Positions 11,865 through 21,712 are shown, counted from the stretch's first letter. The stretch: DNA of 64,000 bases from Channallabes apus (GCA_030522415.1 CM060104.1:17163729-17227728); one strand, 5' to 3'. Notes: a model not told the origin generated them from the sequence alone. Numbers and translations are program-made.

Positions 11865-13478
11865 CAGTGGTGTGAAAAACTATTTGCCCCCTTCCTGATT
11901 TCTTATTCTTTTGCATGTTTGTCACACTTAAATGTTTCTGCTCATCAAAAACCGTTAACTATTAGTCAAAGATAACATAATTGAACACAAAATGCAGTTT
12001 TAAATGAAGGTTTACGTTATTAAGGGAGAAAAAAAACTCCAAATCTACATGGCCCTGTGTGAAAAAGTGATTGCCCCCCTTGTTAAAAAATAACTTAACT
12101 GTGGTTGATCACACCTGAGTTCAATTTCTGTAGTCACTCCCAGGCCTGATTACTGCCACACCTGTTTCAATCAAGAAATCACTTAAATAGGAGCTACCTG
12201 ACACAGAGAAGTAGACCAAAAGCACCTCAAAAGCTAGACATCATGCCAAGATCCAAAGAAATTCAGGAACAAATGAGAACAAAAGTAATTGAGATCTATC
12301 AGTCTGGTAAAGGTTATAAAGCCATTTCTAAAGCTTTGGGACTCCAGCGAACCACAGTGAGAGCCATTATCCACAAATGGCAAAAACATGGAACAGTGGT
12401 GAACTTCCCAGGAGTGGCCGGCCGACCGAAATTACCCCAAGAGCGCAGAGACAACTCATCCGAGAGGCCACAAAAGACTTCAGGAAAACATCTAAAGACC
12501 TGCAGGCCTCACTTGCCTCAATTAAGGTCAGTGTTCACGACTCCACCATAAGAAAGAGACTGGGCAAAAACGGCCTGCATGGCAGATTTCCAAGGCGCAA
12601 ACCACTTTAAAGCAAAAAGAACATTAAGGCTCGTCTCAATTTTGCTAGAAAACATCTCAATGATTGCCAAGACTTTTGGGAAAATACCTTGTGGACCGAC
12701 GAGACAAAAGTTTTTGGAAGGTGCGTGTCCCGTTACATCTGGCGTAAAAGTAACACAGCATTTCAGAAAAAGAACATCATACCAACAGTAAAATATGGTG
12801 GTGGTAGTGTGATGGCCTGGGGTTGTTTTGCTGCCTCAGGACCTGGAAGGCTTGCTGTGATAGATGGAACCATGAATTCTACTGTCTACCAAAAAATCCT
12901 GAAGGAGAATGTCCGGCCATCTGTTCGTCAACTCAAGCTGAAGCGATCTTGGGTGCTGCAGCAGGACAATGACCCAAAACACACCAGCAAATCCACATCT
13001 GAATGCCTGAAGACAAACAAAATGAAGACTTTGGAGTGGCCTAGTCAAAGTCCTGACCTGAATCCTATTGAGATGTTGTGGCATAACCTTAAAAAGGTGG
13101 TTCATGCTAGAAAACCCTCAAATAAAGCTGAATTACAACAATTCTGCAAAGATGAGTGGGCCAAAATTCCTCCAGAGTGCTGTAAAAGACTCGTTGTAAG
13201 TTATCGCAAATGCTTGATTGCAGTTATTGCTGCTAAGGGTGGCCCAACCAGTTATTCGGTTCAGGGGGCAATTACTTTTTCACACAGGGCCATGTAGGTT
13301 TTGATTTTTTTTTCTCCCTAAATAATAAAACCCCTCATTTAAAAACTGCATTTTGTGTTTACTTGTGTTATCTTTGACTAATAGTTAAATGTGTTTGATG
13401 ATCAGAAACATTTTGTGTGACAAACATGCAAAAGAATAAGAAATCAGGAGGGGGCAAATAGTTTTTCACACCACTGTG

Positions 13479-13525
<47 letters not shown>

Positions 13526-14335
13526 GTATATATACATATATGTGTGTGTGTATGTATGTATGTACGTGTGTATGTGCGCCCCCTGTGATTGATTTTATAG
13601 CCTTTTTCCCCAAGAATAAAACCGTATAGATGACGAATAAATGAATGAAAAATATTTAAAACTGTAAATGTCCTTTTGCACAGATTTAAAGAGCGACGTT
13701 TCCACCCTTCACTTAAACTGTCTCGGAGGTTCTACCCGCATTCCCACAACATGGATGGCTTCTTCGTGGCCAAGCTGAAAAAGTTCTCGAACACCATTCC
13801 CACTGTGTCCACAGGTAACCACAGGAAGGACGATGCAAGCTAAATCTTTTAAGCAAATGCTTCACTTGTTTATTTTCTCATTATTTTAAATGTCTTTTGC
13901 CTTACAGAAGAGAATGAAAAGGCCAGCAAGGCAGAAACACCTGCTACATCAGAGGGAAAAAACTTAAAACCTGAGTCTAAGCACCAGAGCAAAGGTACAC
14001 CGGGAAAAGCCAAACAGACCAAGCAACAATCAAAAGCTACTAGCACCAGCAAAACCGAAAGCCCCACTGGCAAGAAAAAGCCAGTGTTAAAAGGTAAAAA
14101 ATTTCAAGATGAAGGTCCTAAAAAGAAACGGGCAAAAATGGATGAACAGAATTCAAAGGAGGGAAAGATCAAAGAAAAGCTTAAAGTCCTAAAAGTGGAC
14201 AAAGACGAAACTAATGAGCCTGTGACTGAAAAAGCAAAGGAAAGCTTACTTAAGAAGAAGACAAACAAAAATAATCAGAAGAACCTCTTTAAAAGAAGGA
14301 AGAATAAAATGGGGAAAAATAAATTTAAAAAATAA
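4409..14335 (+). CDS. nop2: NOP2, 28S rRNA cytosine-C5 methyltransferase (5'-partial, 14 exons)
   Basis: NOP2/NSUN1 is the nucleolar enzyme that methylates a cytosine of 28S rRNA and supports 60S ribosome assembly. Exons read as 4409-4448, 4553-4611, 4722-4993, 5084-5318, 5435-5634, 7145-7234, 7320-7407, 7523-7663, 7936-8075, 8244-8333, 10855-10977, 11511-11608, 13684-13814 and 13908-14335. They join in frame into 710 codons plus stop, with GT-AG introns. The order is a basic N-terminus, Asp/Glu-rich tracts, the Nol1/Nop2/Sun methyltransferase fold, then a Lys-rich tail. The fold shows the SAM site [13 protein letters not shown], motif [16 protein letters not shown] with its release Cys, and motif VI YCTCSIT with the catalytic Cys. 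Exon 1 with the start Met (about 35 residues by comparison with the human protein) was not found and probably lies upstream of the window or beyond the transposons. The acidic region is encoded partly by GAT microsatellites. Confidence 0.95.
4886..4912 (+). repeat. (GAT)n microsatellite coding for poly-Asp in nop2
   Basis: An uninterrupted GAT run lies in the third recognised nop2 exon and encodes about eight consecutive Asp. A second run of about ten GAT lies at 5165-5196 in the next exon. Confidence 0.9.
5165..5196 (+). repeat. Second (GAT)n poly-Asp tract in nop2
   Basis: The run is in frame within the exon 5084-5318 and extends the acidic domain, ending in GAGGAG (Glu-Glu). The human protein has a Glu/Asp-rich segment at the same place, but its codons are mixed. 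Confidence 0.9.
5835..6035 (-). repeat. tRNA-derived SINE body (family S1), 5'-truncated
   Basis: CCGCTTTGTCCTGTATAC, GGCCTGGAGTCTATTCCAGG and CACAGGGTCACAATCCATTG match the copy at 15538-15766 in the same orientation. The copy lies in the nop2 intron 5635-7144 and is more diverged than the 15.5-kb copy. The tRNA-like head is missing. Confidence 0.7.
6409..6834. repeat. Copy B of the 0.43-kb duplicated segment, in a nop2 intron
   Basis: This is a direct repeat of 3831-4277. Immediately after it, 6835-6880 repeats a sub-part once more (GATTAAGTTATAAATTGCGA compared with GATTAAGTCATATATCGCAA in copy A), leading into the TA tract. That makes a partial third copy in tandem. Confidence 0.8.
6879..6923. 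repeat. (TA)n microsatellite
   Basis: A pure TA run of about 44 bp, followed by TTTA-rich sequence, in the intron upstream of the nop2 exon at 7145. Confidence 0.95.
8538..10519. mobile_element. Probable hAT-like element with inverted ends in a nop2 intron
   Basis: CAGGGGTGTAATGGTACAC at 8538 and GTGCACCATTACACCCCTAG at 10500-10519 are inverted copies of one another. Together they bracket about 2 kb of the intron between exons 8244-8333 and 10855-10977. The terminal sequence is like that of known hAT elements. No transposase was recognised inside, and no 8-bp target duplication was found, so the outer boundary is uncertain. An L1-type fragment is contained within it. Confidence 0.5.
8882..9780 (-). 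pseudogene. L1-type LINE ORF2 C-terminal fragment
   Basis: On the minus strand, broken frames give [18 protein letters not shown], then RFPISTQT and [17 protein letters not shown], then [20 protein letters not shown] and [10 protein letters not shown], in this order. That matches the carboxy end of fish L1-like reverse transcriptase proteins after the RT domain, where a Cys/His cluster and W-x-K-N motifs are usual. The frame changes at least twice and the RT domain itself is not here, so it is a dead 5'-truncated copy. Confidence 0.6.
11171..11210. repeat. (TG)n followed by a T-run
   Basis: About 8 TG units followed by 24 T in a nop2 intron. Confidence 0.9.
11745..11829 (+). repeat. tRNA-like SINE head remnant (family S1)
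   Basis: AGAGGTTACGACTCGCAC followed by CAGGGTCTGGGGTTCAATTT resembles, in opposite orientation, the tRNA-related head at 59340-59407. A matching S1-type tail with AATGAATGAA lies beyond the Tc1 element at about 13565-13650. The Tc1 copy therefore probably inserted into an S1 SINE or its neighbouring microsatellite. Confidence 0.5.
11865..13476 (+). mobile_element. Tc1/mariner element (family 2), nearly complete
   Basis: The inverted ends start CAGTGGTGTGAAAAACTA at 11865, after a TA, and mirror at 13459-13476. The right flank is TG where TA is expected. The 1.6-kb body carries a transposase in sense with the + strand, and outer copies of CCCTGTGTGAAAAAG mark the inner inverted repeats. It sits in the nop2 intron between exons ending 11608 and starting 13684, in the gene's orientation. 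It is flanked by GT/TA microsatellites on both sides. Confidence 0.9.
12243..13297 (+). pseudogene. Tc1-like transposase, one frameshift and one stop
   Basis: The protein begins [20 protein letters not shown] and has a paired-type helix-turn-helix ([20 protein letters not shown]). The frame shifts near 12400, and the following frame gives [21 protein letters not shown] single TAA at 12608-12610 interrupts, after which the frame is open to 13297. The catalytic triad is present: Asp in WTDETK, Asp in QQDNDPKH and Glu in LNPIEMLW, with 34 residues between the last two (DD34E). So the catalytic core is intact and only two lesions disable the gene. Confidence 0.85.
13478..13573. repeat. Mixed TA/TG/TATG microsatellite
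   Basis: Alternating TA, TG and TATG units directly follow the Tc1 right end. The left end of the element is also preceded by a TG run (11830-11861). Confidence 0.9.
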
Positions 14336-14550
14336 AAAAAATGCACAGAAGCAACAGGAGGCTGGACCTTTTATCATGAAAGAAGAAAACCTCTGTATAA
14401 CTGTGGACTTTAAAAAGACTTGTCTCCTAAGATGTGCTAGACCTTGGACTTTTATTTGCCATTTCTGTCTAAACCAAGCAAAGTATATTATTGTAAACAA
14501 CAATATGTGAATACATTGTCTTGGTTTATTTGTAAGTGTAATGGTATAAG

Positions 14551-14556
14551 AATAAA
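14551..14556 (+). terminator. nop2 polyadenylation signal
   Basis: AATAAA lies about 215 bases after the stop codon at 14333-14335, in a T-rich 3' UTR. It is the first canonical signal downstream of the gene that is not overlapping the coding end. Confidence 0.7.
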
Positions 14557-14599
14557 ATGTTCTGCCTTACCTTTTTAAAATGTTGTGTGAAAGCAGGCC

Positions 14600-15490
14600 T
14601 TTTGAATTTTATATATATACATACTGTATTAGATTCTTTATACGTTTCATGTAACTATTCATTTTCATTGGCTACATTAACTTTGATACAGATATAGCTG
14701 AGTATTTGCCAGAAAAACTGCTATAGTTTTTAATATTCTTCACAGTATGTTCATATTCTGCTTTTCAACATTAAAACATCTCCGAACATCTAGAAAACTG
14801 TCTACAGGTATTGTTAATAGAAAATGTAACCATTCTGCGAGTGCTCAGTTTTAGCCTTTGCTCTTGCCTGGATTTATCAGGTATAAATCATAGTGAAGGT
14901 TGCATAACTATGAACAAACCACAAGCATTTAAAGTACTTAAAGCAAATGACTCGGCACTGTTTCATGAGCCCCATGCAGCAATATTGGAATATCTGTAAA
15001 AATATCAAAACCACTAATACTCACTGGCTTGGAATGGCAACTGTGGGTAACCAGAGATATTAAAAAACTTATAAAATGTCTGCCACTCCAATTTGTATCA
15101 TAGTGCAGAGACTTGGGAAACTTGAGAAAAATACAGAAATGAGACGATACGGTCCTTGCTTTATGACAGACTGCTAAGTACAGACTGCTAAACCGAACCG
15201 TTATACAATATTTATTAGTTAATTACGAATTCAGATCCACAGCAAATGTGTGCTTAAGCAAGCACATACAGTCAGCTCCAGAACTACTGGCATATTTAGT
15301 AAATCATGCAATGGCTATAAAAAATATCTACATGCCTGTTTCATTGTAAGTTCAAACCAATCAGAGCTGTAATTAATCTGTCTGGAAGAGGATTCTACTG
15401 TCTTTTCTTTGCCCTCAACACACCAGGGAATAGGATCATTTTAAAGGTAAAATTTCCCCCAAGGATTTACAAACTACATAGGTTGGGCAA
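14600..15490. other. Intergenic DNA downstream of nop2
   Basis: There is no gene. The phrase GTCAGCTCCAGAACTACTGG at 15271-15290 recalls the end of another fish Tc1-like family (CAGCTCCAGAATTATTGGCA), but the rest is too decayed to outline. Confidence 0.4.
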
Positions 15491-15523
15491 ATGTATGTGG
15501 ACACTCGAACAGCCATAACATTA

Positions 15524-15780
15524 AAATGCAAAACATTCATTCATTTTCTTTACCTCTTTATCCTGTATTCAGGGTCGCGGGGACCTGGAGCCTATCCCAG
15601 GAGACTCAGGGCACGAGGCAGGGTACACCCTCGACAGCGTGCCAATCCATCGCAGAGCGCACACACACTCATTCACACACTATGGTCAATTTGGGAACGC
15701 CAATTAGCCTAATCTGCATGTCTTTGGACTGTGGGAGGAAACCGGAGTACCCGGAGGAAACCCACCAAATGCAAAACATT
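15524..15780 (-). repeat. SINE S1 copy with 14-bp target duplication
   Basis: The copy proper is 15538-15766. It is bounded by the perfect direct repeat AAATGCAAAACATT at 15524-15537 and 15767-15780. In minus orientation it lacks the tRNA head (5' truncation) and ends in an (AATG)n-like tail (CATTCATTCATT on the + strand). A target duplication of variable length, 5' truncation and a simple-repeat tail are the marks of LINE-driven retroposition. Confidence 0.85.
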
Positions 15781-16213
15781 AAGCCCAATATTGTGTAGGT
15801 TTCCTTTGTGCTGTTGGAGCAGTTCTGGACCTTTGGGACCTGACTCCACAAGAACTCTGGTGTGCGCTGTGATGTCTGGCACCAGGACTTGGTGGCGGAT
15901 CTTTGGGTGCTGTGGATTGCGGGGTGGGTCCTCCGTCGATCAGACTTGTTTGTCCGATGCATTCCATGGATGCTCGGTCAGATTGAGATCTGGGGAATTT
16001 AGAGACTGGATCAACAACCTTGAACTCTTTGCCTGCTAAGCTCCATACGTGGCAAGCTGTGATTCATTGAGTGTTCTGATGCATTTCACCAATTTGTGCT
16101 ACATTGGCGATTCTGTGGGATCAGACAGGATGAGCTGGCCTTTGGTCCCCACAAGCATAAATTAACCTTGCTGGTGGTGCCCATTGTCCTGTCACCAGTT
16201 TACTTGTACGTAT

Positions 16214-16654
16214 ATGATTGCCAGAGTTGGGTATAACACATACTGTGATCTAATTACTTTTCCTGATAATGCAGTAATGTAACGCAGTACATTTTAAATG
16301 CATGTAATTTGATTACAGTTACCAGTGTCAATAAAATTATGCTACTAGCATTACAAATGTAGTGTTTAAAAACTTATCAAAATGCATTTAAAAATCACAT
16401 TTTGTGCGGAAGCATCAGTTAACGAGCATGCACTTTAATCAGTCGTCTGAGAGCTTTGCAGTTTTACATTTGATCTTGTAACGGGTTTGTTTTTTTGCAC
16501 GCAGTGACATGTTTTACAAGTAACATAATTAGTAATTTGATTACTTTTTATATGTAATAATCAGTAATGTAATCAAATTAAAATTTTAAAGTAGTAATTA
16601 GTAAATGGTAGTAGATTACTATTTTTGAGTAACTTCCCCAACACTGATGATTGC
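16214..16654. mobile_element. hAT MITE, 425 bp, with perfect 8-bp target duplication
   Basis: The element 16222-16646 begins CAGAGTTGGGTATAAC and ends GTAACTTCCCCAACACTG. It is flanked by ATGATTGC at 16214-16221 and 16647-16654. Its interior is AT-rich with many GTAAT/ATTAC repeats and no coding capacity. It is a non-autonomous hAT copy of a type common in fish (ends CAGTGTTGGG). Confidence 0.85.
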
Positions 16655-16747
16655 TAATCATTTTGAACCATCATATTCAATGTGACAAGGTGGTGGTGTT
16701 AGTGTTGTGACTGGTCACTAAGTTCACTGAACATCCTAATTCAAACC

Positions 16748-16960
16748 ATGTACGTTAATACGGAGTTGCCCCACCCCAGCTATAACAGCCTCCACAGTCT
16801 TTTACAAGATTTTTACATGTGTCTGGGCAAATTTTTGCCCCGTCTTACCTGGATAAGTTATGTCATGAGGAACCGACCTACCTTCTTACGTAGGTCTGAC
16901 TGGAAAGGTTTGAAATGTTTGCTACACTCACGTCACTGGGATAAGCAACATTATCATTGC
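16748..16960 (-). mobile_element. Fragment of another Tc1-like element
   Basis: GGAGTTGCCCCACCCCAGC, TATAACAGCCTCCAC and TTTACAAGATTTTTACATGT resemble the antisense of the 5' region of a fish Tc1 family. Only some 200 bp remain. Confidence 0.35.
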
Positions 16961-17099
16961 AGAACCTAAAGAGGGTGGTGCATGGTGTTGGCCAAGAAGC
17001 ACCAGTGGTCTAACATCAGACTTGCCTTTGACTGGTTATGTACACATACTGGCCACGTATTGCTGTATGGTGTGTACTGGCAATAACAGGGAACACTCA

Positions 17100-17560
17100 C
17101 CACATACCCTCTCATGGTATGCAATTCCGTTAAAAAAAAAGAGGTACTTTTTAGTAGATTTTATTTTTTAATCAGTAGTGTTGCCGGAAATATAAATTTA
17201 GGTGTGCCAGTGGGGAGTCAGGATGTGCCCTATCTGAAGACTGTCAGGGATTCTATATCCAGTGATGCAATCAGCACAGCTAATCAAAATGAACCAACTC
17301 TTATCTGATGAACGACTCCTGTTGTTTTCTTATAATTTGCATTTTTCATCGTTACTTAGCTATCACCCAAACCATTCACAAAAATTACAGTACTTATGGT
17401 ATTTTCTGATTCCCAAAAAACTTCATACTTTGCGTTTTGTTTGTTTATATTTTAATATTTCTAAAATCAGCAGACTGCTTATTACTGGTGTGTTGGCAAA
17501 TAAAATAATCATTCTTTCATAGATATTATTGTGTCTGCACTGTTTAATTAAAAACATCCT
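17100..17560. other. Unassigned intergenic sequence
   Basis: There is nothing recognisable. Only short frames occur and there is no strong repeat structure. Confidence 0.4.
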
Positions 17561-17870
17561 GAATAACCTGGGGGGTGTTCTTCATACGTCGCTAACTCAG
17601 TTAGCTGGATTTGATTGTTGTGGATTTGTCCTGATCTTGGATTGTTTCGTTCTCCGATGCTCATCTCGCACTTGTTGTCATAGCAACATGTCCGTAAGCT
17701 TGAACCTGCTCGGTAGCAGGTTTATTTCATGCAAACAGGATTAAGGCTGCGCTCCCGCCGGGTTATGATTGGTTGAAATGGTGAGGTCACATCTGATTGG
17801 TTAAAGAGCGCTGACGTGGACTGACTCACGTGGGGAAAGAAAAGTATCTTGCATGCATATACGGCTTGCC

Positions 17871-17872
<2 letters not shown>

Positions 17873-17928
<56 letters not shown>
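17873..17928. repeat. (TA)n microsatellite
   Basis: An uninterrupted TA run of about 56 bp, at the outer left of an inner inverted repeat. Confidence 0.95.
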
Positions 17929-17931
<3 letters not shown>

Positions 17932-17934
17932 GAT

Positions 17935-18332
17935 ATCAAATATTATATTAGAACATAAATTCATAGATTTTCTATTATTATAATAAACTCTAGGCACGAG
18001 ACAGCCCTCAAGACCATTAATTCAAATTCTTGTATAATGTTTATTTTGTAACGCATTTATTTTTCAGGGGTTCGTTATAAATATGCAAATATATATATGA
18101 TATATATATAGATATATATGTATAATAAAAATATTTTTTTTTTATAATTAAAAATTGGACAAAACTAATTTTATTATAAAGTAAACAATATAAAAGTATA
18201 CATGTTTTTGAAAAAATATTCATATTTCTATTTTTCCATATACAACATATTTTCATATTTCTTATTTTATTTTATTGTCTCACGTAATTTGTAAAACATA
18301 TGTGCATATTATGTTCTAATATAATATTTGAT
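17935..18332. repeat. Inner inverted repeat, exact 24-bp arms
   Basis: Positions 17935-17958 are the exact reverse complement of 18309-18332, with partial pairing extending outward. The left arm is preceded by (TA)n and the right arm followed by (GT)n (18342-18366). It may be a small MITE that inserted into the larger 17567-18678 element. Confidence 0.7.
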
Positions 18333-18679
18333 AGCGATTATGTGTGTGTGTGTGTGTGTGTGTGTGAGGAGGGGAAATCCATGGCAGGGAAGCATTTCAG
18401 CGCATAACAGGTGTTACAAAAAAAATTGAGCTTGTTCTTTTGTCATTTCGTCAACCAATCAAAGGACTTGTGATCAGTGTTTCTACGATGCATATCGCCT
18501 TTTAAACCAACGCACGAGCGCGCAATAATCCTAGACAACTCAATCCGGCCAAACTAATCATCAACAACAGGTGTGCTGGAAGAACCGACTTAGCCAGGTC
18601 TTAATTAGCATGATCTCATCTTAGATGTGTCAATTCATCCCGGATGTTTCAAGCGACGTACGAAGAATACCCCCCAGGG

Positions 18680-19680
18680 GCACTGGAATATATCCAGCCA
18701 GCTCAGTTTACAAAACACTGTCATGCACAAAGTAAATTGTTAGAGCACAATTAGATGTACTGACTGCCAAACCTAGTCTGCATGGCAAGTGTGATGATAT
18801 GGGCTGGTCATACAAGTGTGTTTAAAATTAGATAGAAATTATGCTCAAAGCAGCAGACCACAGCAATGGCGTATGAAGGAAGGCAAGTCTACTCCACCAC
18901 ATCCTCACCACTTCTTGCAGAGACGCCGTCCAGAGAGTCCTCATCATCTCCATCAATGTCTGGTCAAGGACCTTAAGTGAATGAAAGTGCAAGATTTTGC
19001 AGTGGATAATGAAGATATCATGAGGGTCTATCTGCCTACAGAAGAAGACACATACCAGAAATGCTGACTTTGAGAGATCATTCTGGTAGCTTTACAAAGT
19101 AATCTCTCTGATCCCTCCCATAATCTCTTCATACGTCTGCTATCCGACGTGTTTAAGTAAACTCCATCAGATTTCAAACCAGCTTCTTCTCACTTTGACT
19201 CCTTAACTTGTTTCTTCTCACTACTTCATAGAAATGTGTATTGTCATGTACAGCATTGTCACTTTATTTCTGTAAATGAGGAATGTCTATGATGCTAGTG
19301 GTGATTATTATAAAGATGTTTTGAAATCAAAATATGATAGCCAATTATTGTATATTTTATATATCATTTAAAATGTTTGAAAATGAAACACTTTTGTCAG
19401 AATATTTTTGACATACTTCACTGTGCTGGCTATACAGTAGATACTGTAGCACACTAAAAGAAAACACCAGTCATATGCCTACAACCATAATTCCTTTCAT
19501 CCTTTATGTGTAATTCACAGATTTTAAAATAACAAACACCTTCGCTCTAACTAAGGCTTGGAGCTGTCCCATAGAAAAATGTAATCTTCAAAACTAGTCG
19601 AAATGCTGAGAACTCCAATGTGGCAAGCATACAGAACAGAACATCCATTCTCTCCTAGATATTAGAAGTCTATTCTTCTC
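18680..19680. other. Unassigned intergenic sequence
   Basis: No gene or clear repeat was recognised. A GC-richer stretch at 18880-18970 (CCACATCCTCACCACTTCTT and nearby) has no open frame of note. Confidence 0.4.
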
Positions 19681-19689
19681 TCCTGCTTG

Positions 19690-19990
19690 AAGCGTGGGGT
19701 CTGACGGGGTTAGTGTGGGTCGTACGTTGCTATGTCTAAACTGTCAGTGCTGTATGAATGGTAACCTGCGTTTTGTGGCTGACTTGGCATTAACCTTGCT
19801 GACATCTGACCACGGTGCATTCATCGAGTCTAACGGAGGCTTGTGTTGGGTTTGTTTAGCACGTGAACTCCCGCCACGAGCCTCGCTTTTCCCGCCGTTC
19901 ACCACGATCACCATGGCAACAAACGTAGTCAACCGCATGCGTCCGGTGTCTCTACTGTGAAGCGAAATTTCTCTCCTGGTAATCACTGCT
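19690..19990. promoter_or_regulatory. Promoter-like GC-richer island with X-box and E2F-type motifs
   Basis: This stretch has more CpG than its surroundings. It contains TTTTCCCGCC at 19887-19896 (E2F-type) and ATCACCATGGCAAC at 19907-19920, one base from the symmetric RFX X-box consensus GTNRCCATGGNAAC. Frames on both strands (19694-19960 and 19744-19986) are short and resemble nothing known. I see no gene that it could serve, so it may be a promoter of a non-coding RNA or of a lost gene, or a conserved enhancer. Confidence 0.35.
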
Positions 19991-19999
19991 CATTGTTCC

Positions 20000-21080
20000 T
20001 AAGTAAGCACAGAGTGTGGGCAAAGCTTTGATTTTAATTACAGTTCTGTGGAATCACGCAGAGGAGATAATGGCGCGTCGTGCTAAAGGCGTTCAGACCT
20101 GTGGCTAATGGAGTTTGGATTTTCCTCCTGTCAGTCCGATTGAGCACTATTGTAAGCAGTTAATTACAACGATCTCCAGCATACAAATATGATTGAAAAG
20201 GTGTGTAGGGGCGTGTGTGCGTAGGTGGGCTGATGCCTACATATCGTTCAGATCACAAATGCATTCACACACATTATTGTGGTAAAAAACAAAAAAGCCC
20301 ATTTTGACTCATACTAATTTTTATTCATTTAGCACTGACCTCATTGCTCTATTATGAAATGCTTTAACTATTACTATGTTGCGGAGGCGGTTCACCTTTT
20401 TGCGCATTTTCTTTCTTTACAGCTGAATTTTATTGTTTTATCAATTATATCATATGACAGAGAAAGAAAATCCCAAGTCCAGTCATGACACTTATCCAGG
20501 TGCTCATTAATGTAAAGATGCAGTGTGCAATTTCTTACAGTGATGTAAATGAATTACTCCACTTACTCCGACTCTCCTTAACTCTACCACATAAATTGGT
20601 CAAATGTTCTACCCAGATGTTAGGTGATTTTAACTGGAATGTTGGGTTAATTCTACCTCACAAACAGGTTATTATTATTTTCATGTTTTACAGTGAATCA
20701 GAAAAAAGACTACCCATGTCTATTAAACAGGTTAATTATTTTGATATACTGGTTTATTACAAAAAACTTCAGAGTTTTGCAAACCATATATGCAATAAAC
20801 AACATCCTATTAAATGTTCTTAGAAAAAACATTTATTTTTCAAAAGCACAAGAACAGATAATCAACAGTGACATCATTCCTATACTATTACTGATAAGGG
20901 CAGAATGGAGTAATTGCACAAATAGACTGAGGCAGCTTCTACAGAGCAGGATCTCTCTGTGACTTCAGATACCTTTTCTGCAGAACAAAACTATCCAGCC
21001 CTGGTCTCATTTTAACATACAAACACTTTCTATGACTTTTCAGGTAGTCCTCGCTATTTCAAAGCAACATTACAAAATGT
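20000..21080. other. Unassigned intergenic sequence
   Basis: AT-rich, no recognised gene. The frames at 20485-20962 show no known domain. Confidence 0.4.
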
Positions 21081-21081
21081 A

Positions 21082-21290
21082 CTATACAGGAGCACACTGC
21101 TTTGGATAGTTACACATCACATCAACCACCCCAAGTAGTGTGCCTTGCTCCAGAGCCTGTCCCACCAGAATGACGAATGCCTGAGAGCAGCACTGGTCAT
21201 TATCTCCCAACGTCAGGATATAGGGGTATGGCCTTGACACTTCAGCCTGCTGGAGGTATTCCACCATGTTGGTTACAACCTTAGAAATAA
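21082..21290 (-). pseudogene. Fragment of an uncharacterised fish protein family
   Basis: The minus frame reads TNMVEYLQQAEVSRPYPYIL, then TLGDNDQCCSQAFVILVGQA, then LEQGTLLGVVDV, then NYPKQCAPV. I remember similar carboxy-terminal segments (PYI-x-LGDN, SQAFVI, ALEQ, VDVCFKAF, YPKQC) in many uncharacterised fish proteins. The usual residues between VDV and YPKQC are missing here, which suggests an internal deletion. A splice-acceptor-like TTTATTTCTAAG precedes it on the minus strand, so it looks like an isolated old exon. Function unknown. Confidence 0.45.
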
Positions 21291-21712
21291 AGAAATGATA
21301 AAGTATTGAATAGCAAAGATTAAACTGAATAAGACTATCAATTTAGTGTGTAATAGGATTGATACTAAATAAAAAATGACAAAGCTAGGGTGTAGGTAAC
21401 CTGAAACAAAAACATGGAGACTACCAAAAATAAAATAAGCATGGCTTTTGGGATAAAGCTCATATATATATTTTTTATTTATTTAAGTCAGACTAGTTGA
21501 TCTTGTGGTCCGCGTTGATTTTAAGCTAATTACCGAGGAAATGCATTGTCATAGCTGGTGTCATACTGGCACATTACAGTCACCCAAATATTAATACTTC
21601 CATCTAGTAGTTTTCTGTACAGCTGTGGTACTTTTCCTGTAGTTGGCGCGTTGAGTCAAAAGCGACTTTAATAGGGCTACCTGGTTAGCTTTCATGCAGC
21701 AGTAAATGGTGA
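21290..21712. other. Unassigned sequence left of the hAT MITE
   Basis: No gene or assignable repeat was seen. Confidence 0.4.

Larger units (their letters stand above)
15505..16740 (-). mobile_element. Decayed Tc1-like element (family 5), hit by a SINE and a hAT MITE
   Basis: AACAGCCATAACATT at 15508-15522 resembles the end of a fish Tc1-like element. The stretches 15781-16213 and 16655 onward carry the antisense of its transposase region, for example GGATTGCGGGGTGGGTCCTC, GATTGAGATCTGGGGAATTT and TTCTGTGGGATCAGACAGG. Large internal parts are deleted and no frame is open. Two younger insertions with clear target duplications break it at 15538-15766 and 16222-16646. Confidence 0.6.
17567..18678. 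mobile_element. Unclassified DNA element with 27-bp inverted ends
   Basis: CCTGGGGGGTGTTCTTCATA at 17567 is mirrored by TACGAAGAATACCCCCCAGG at 18659-18678; the inverted match covers about 27 bp, to CGTCGCT, with two mismatches. The 1.1 kb between the ends holds a (TA)n run, a (GT)n run and an exact 24-bp inner inverted repeat, but no coding frame. No target duplication was recognised, so the superfamily cannot be named. Confidence 0.65.
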
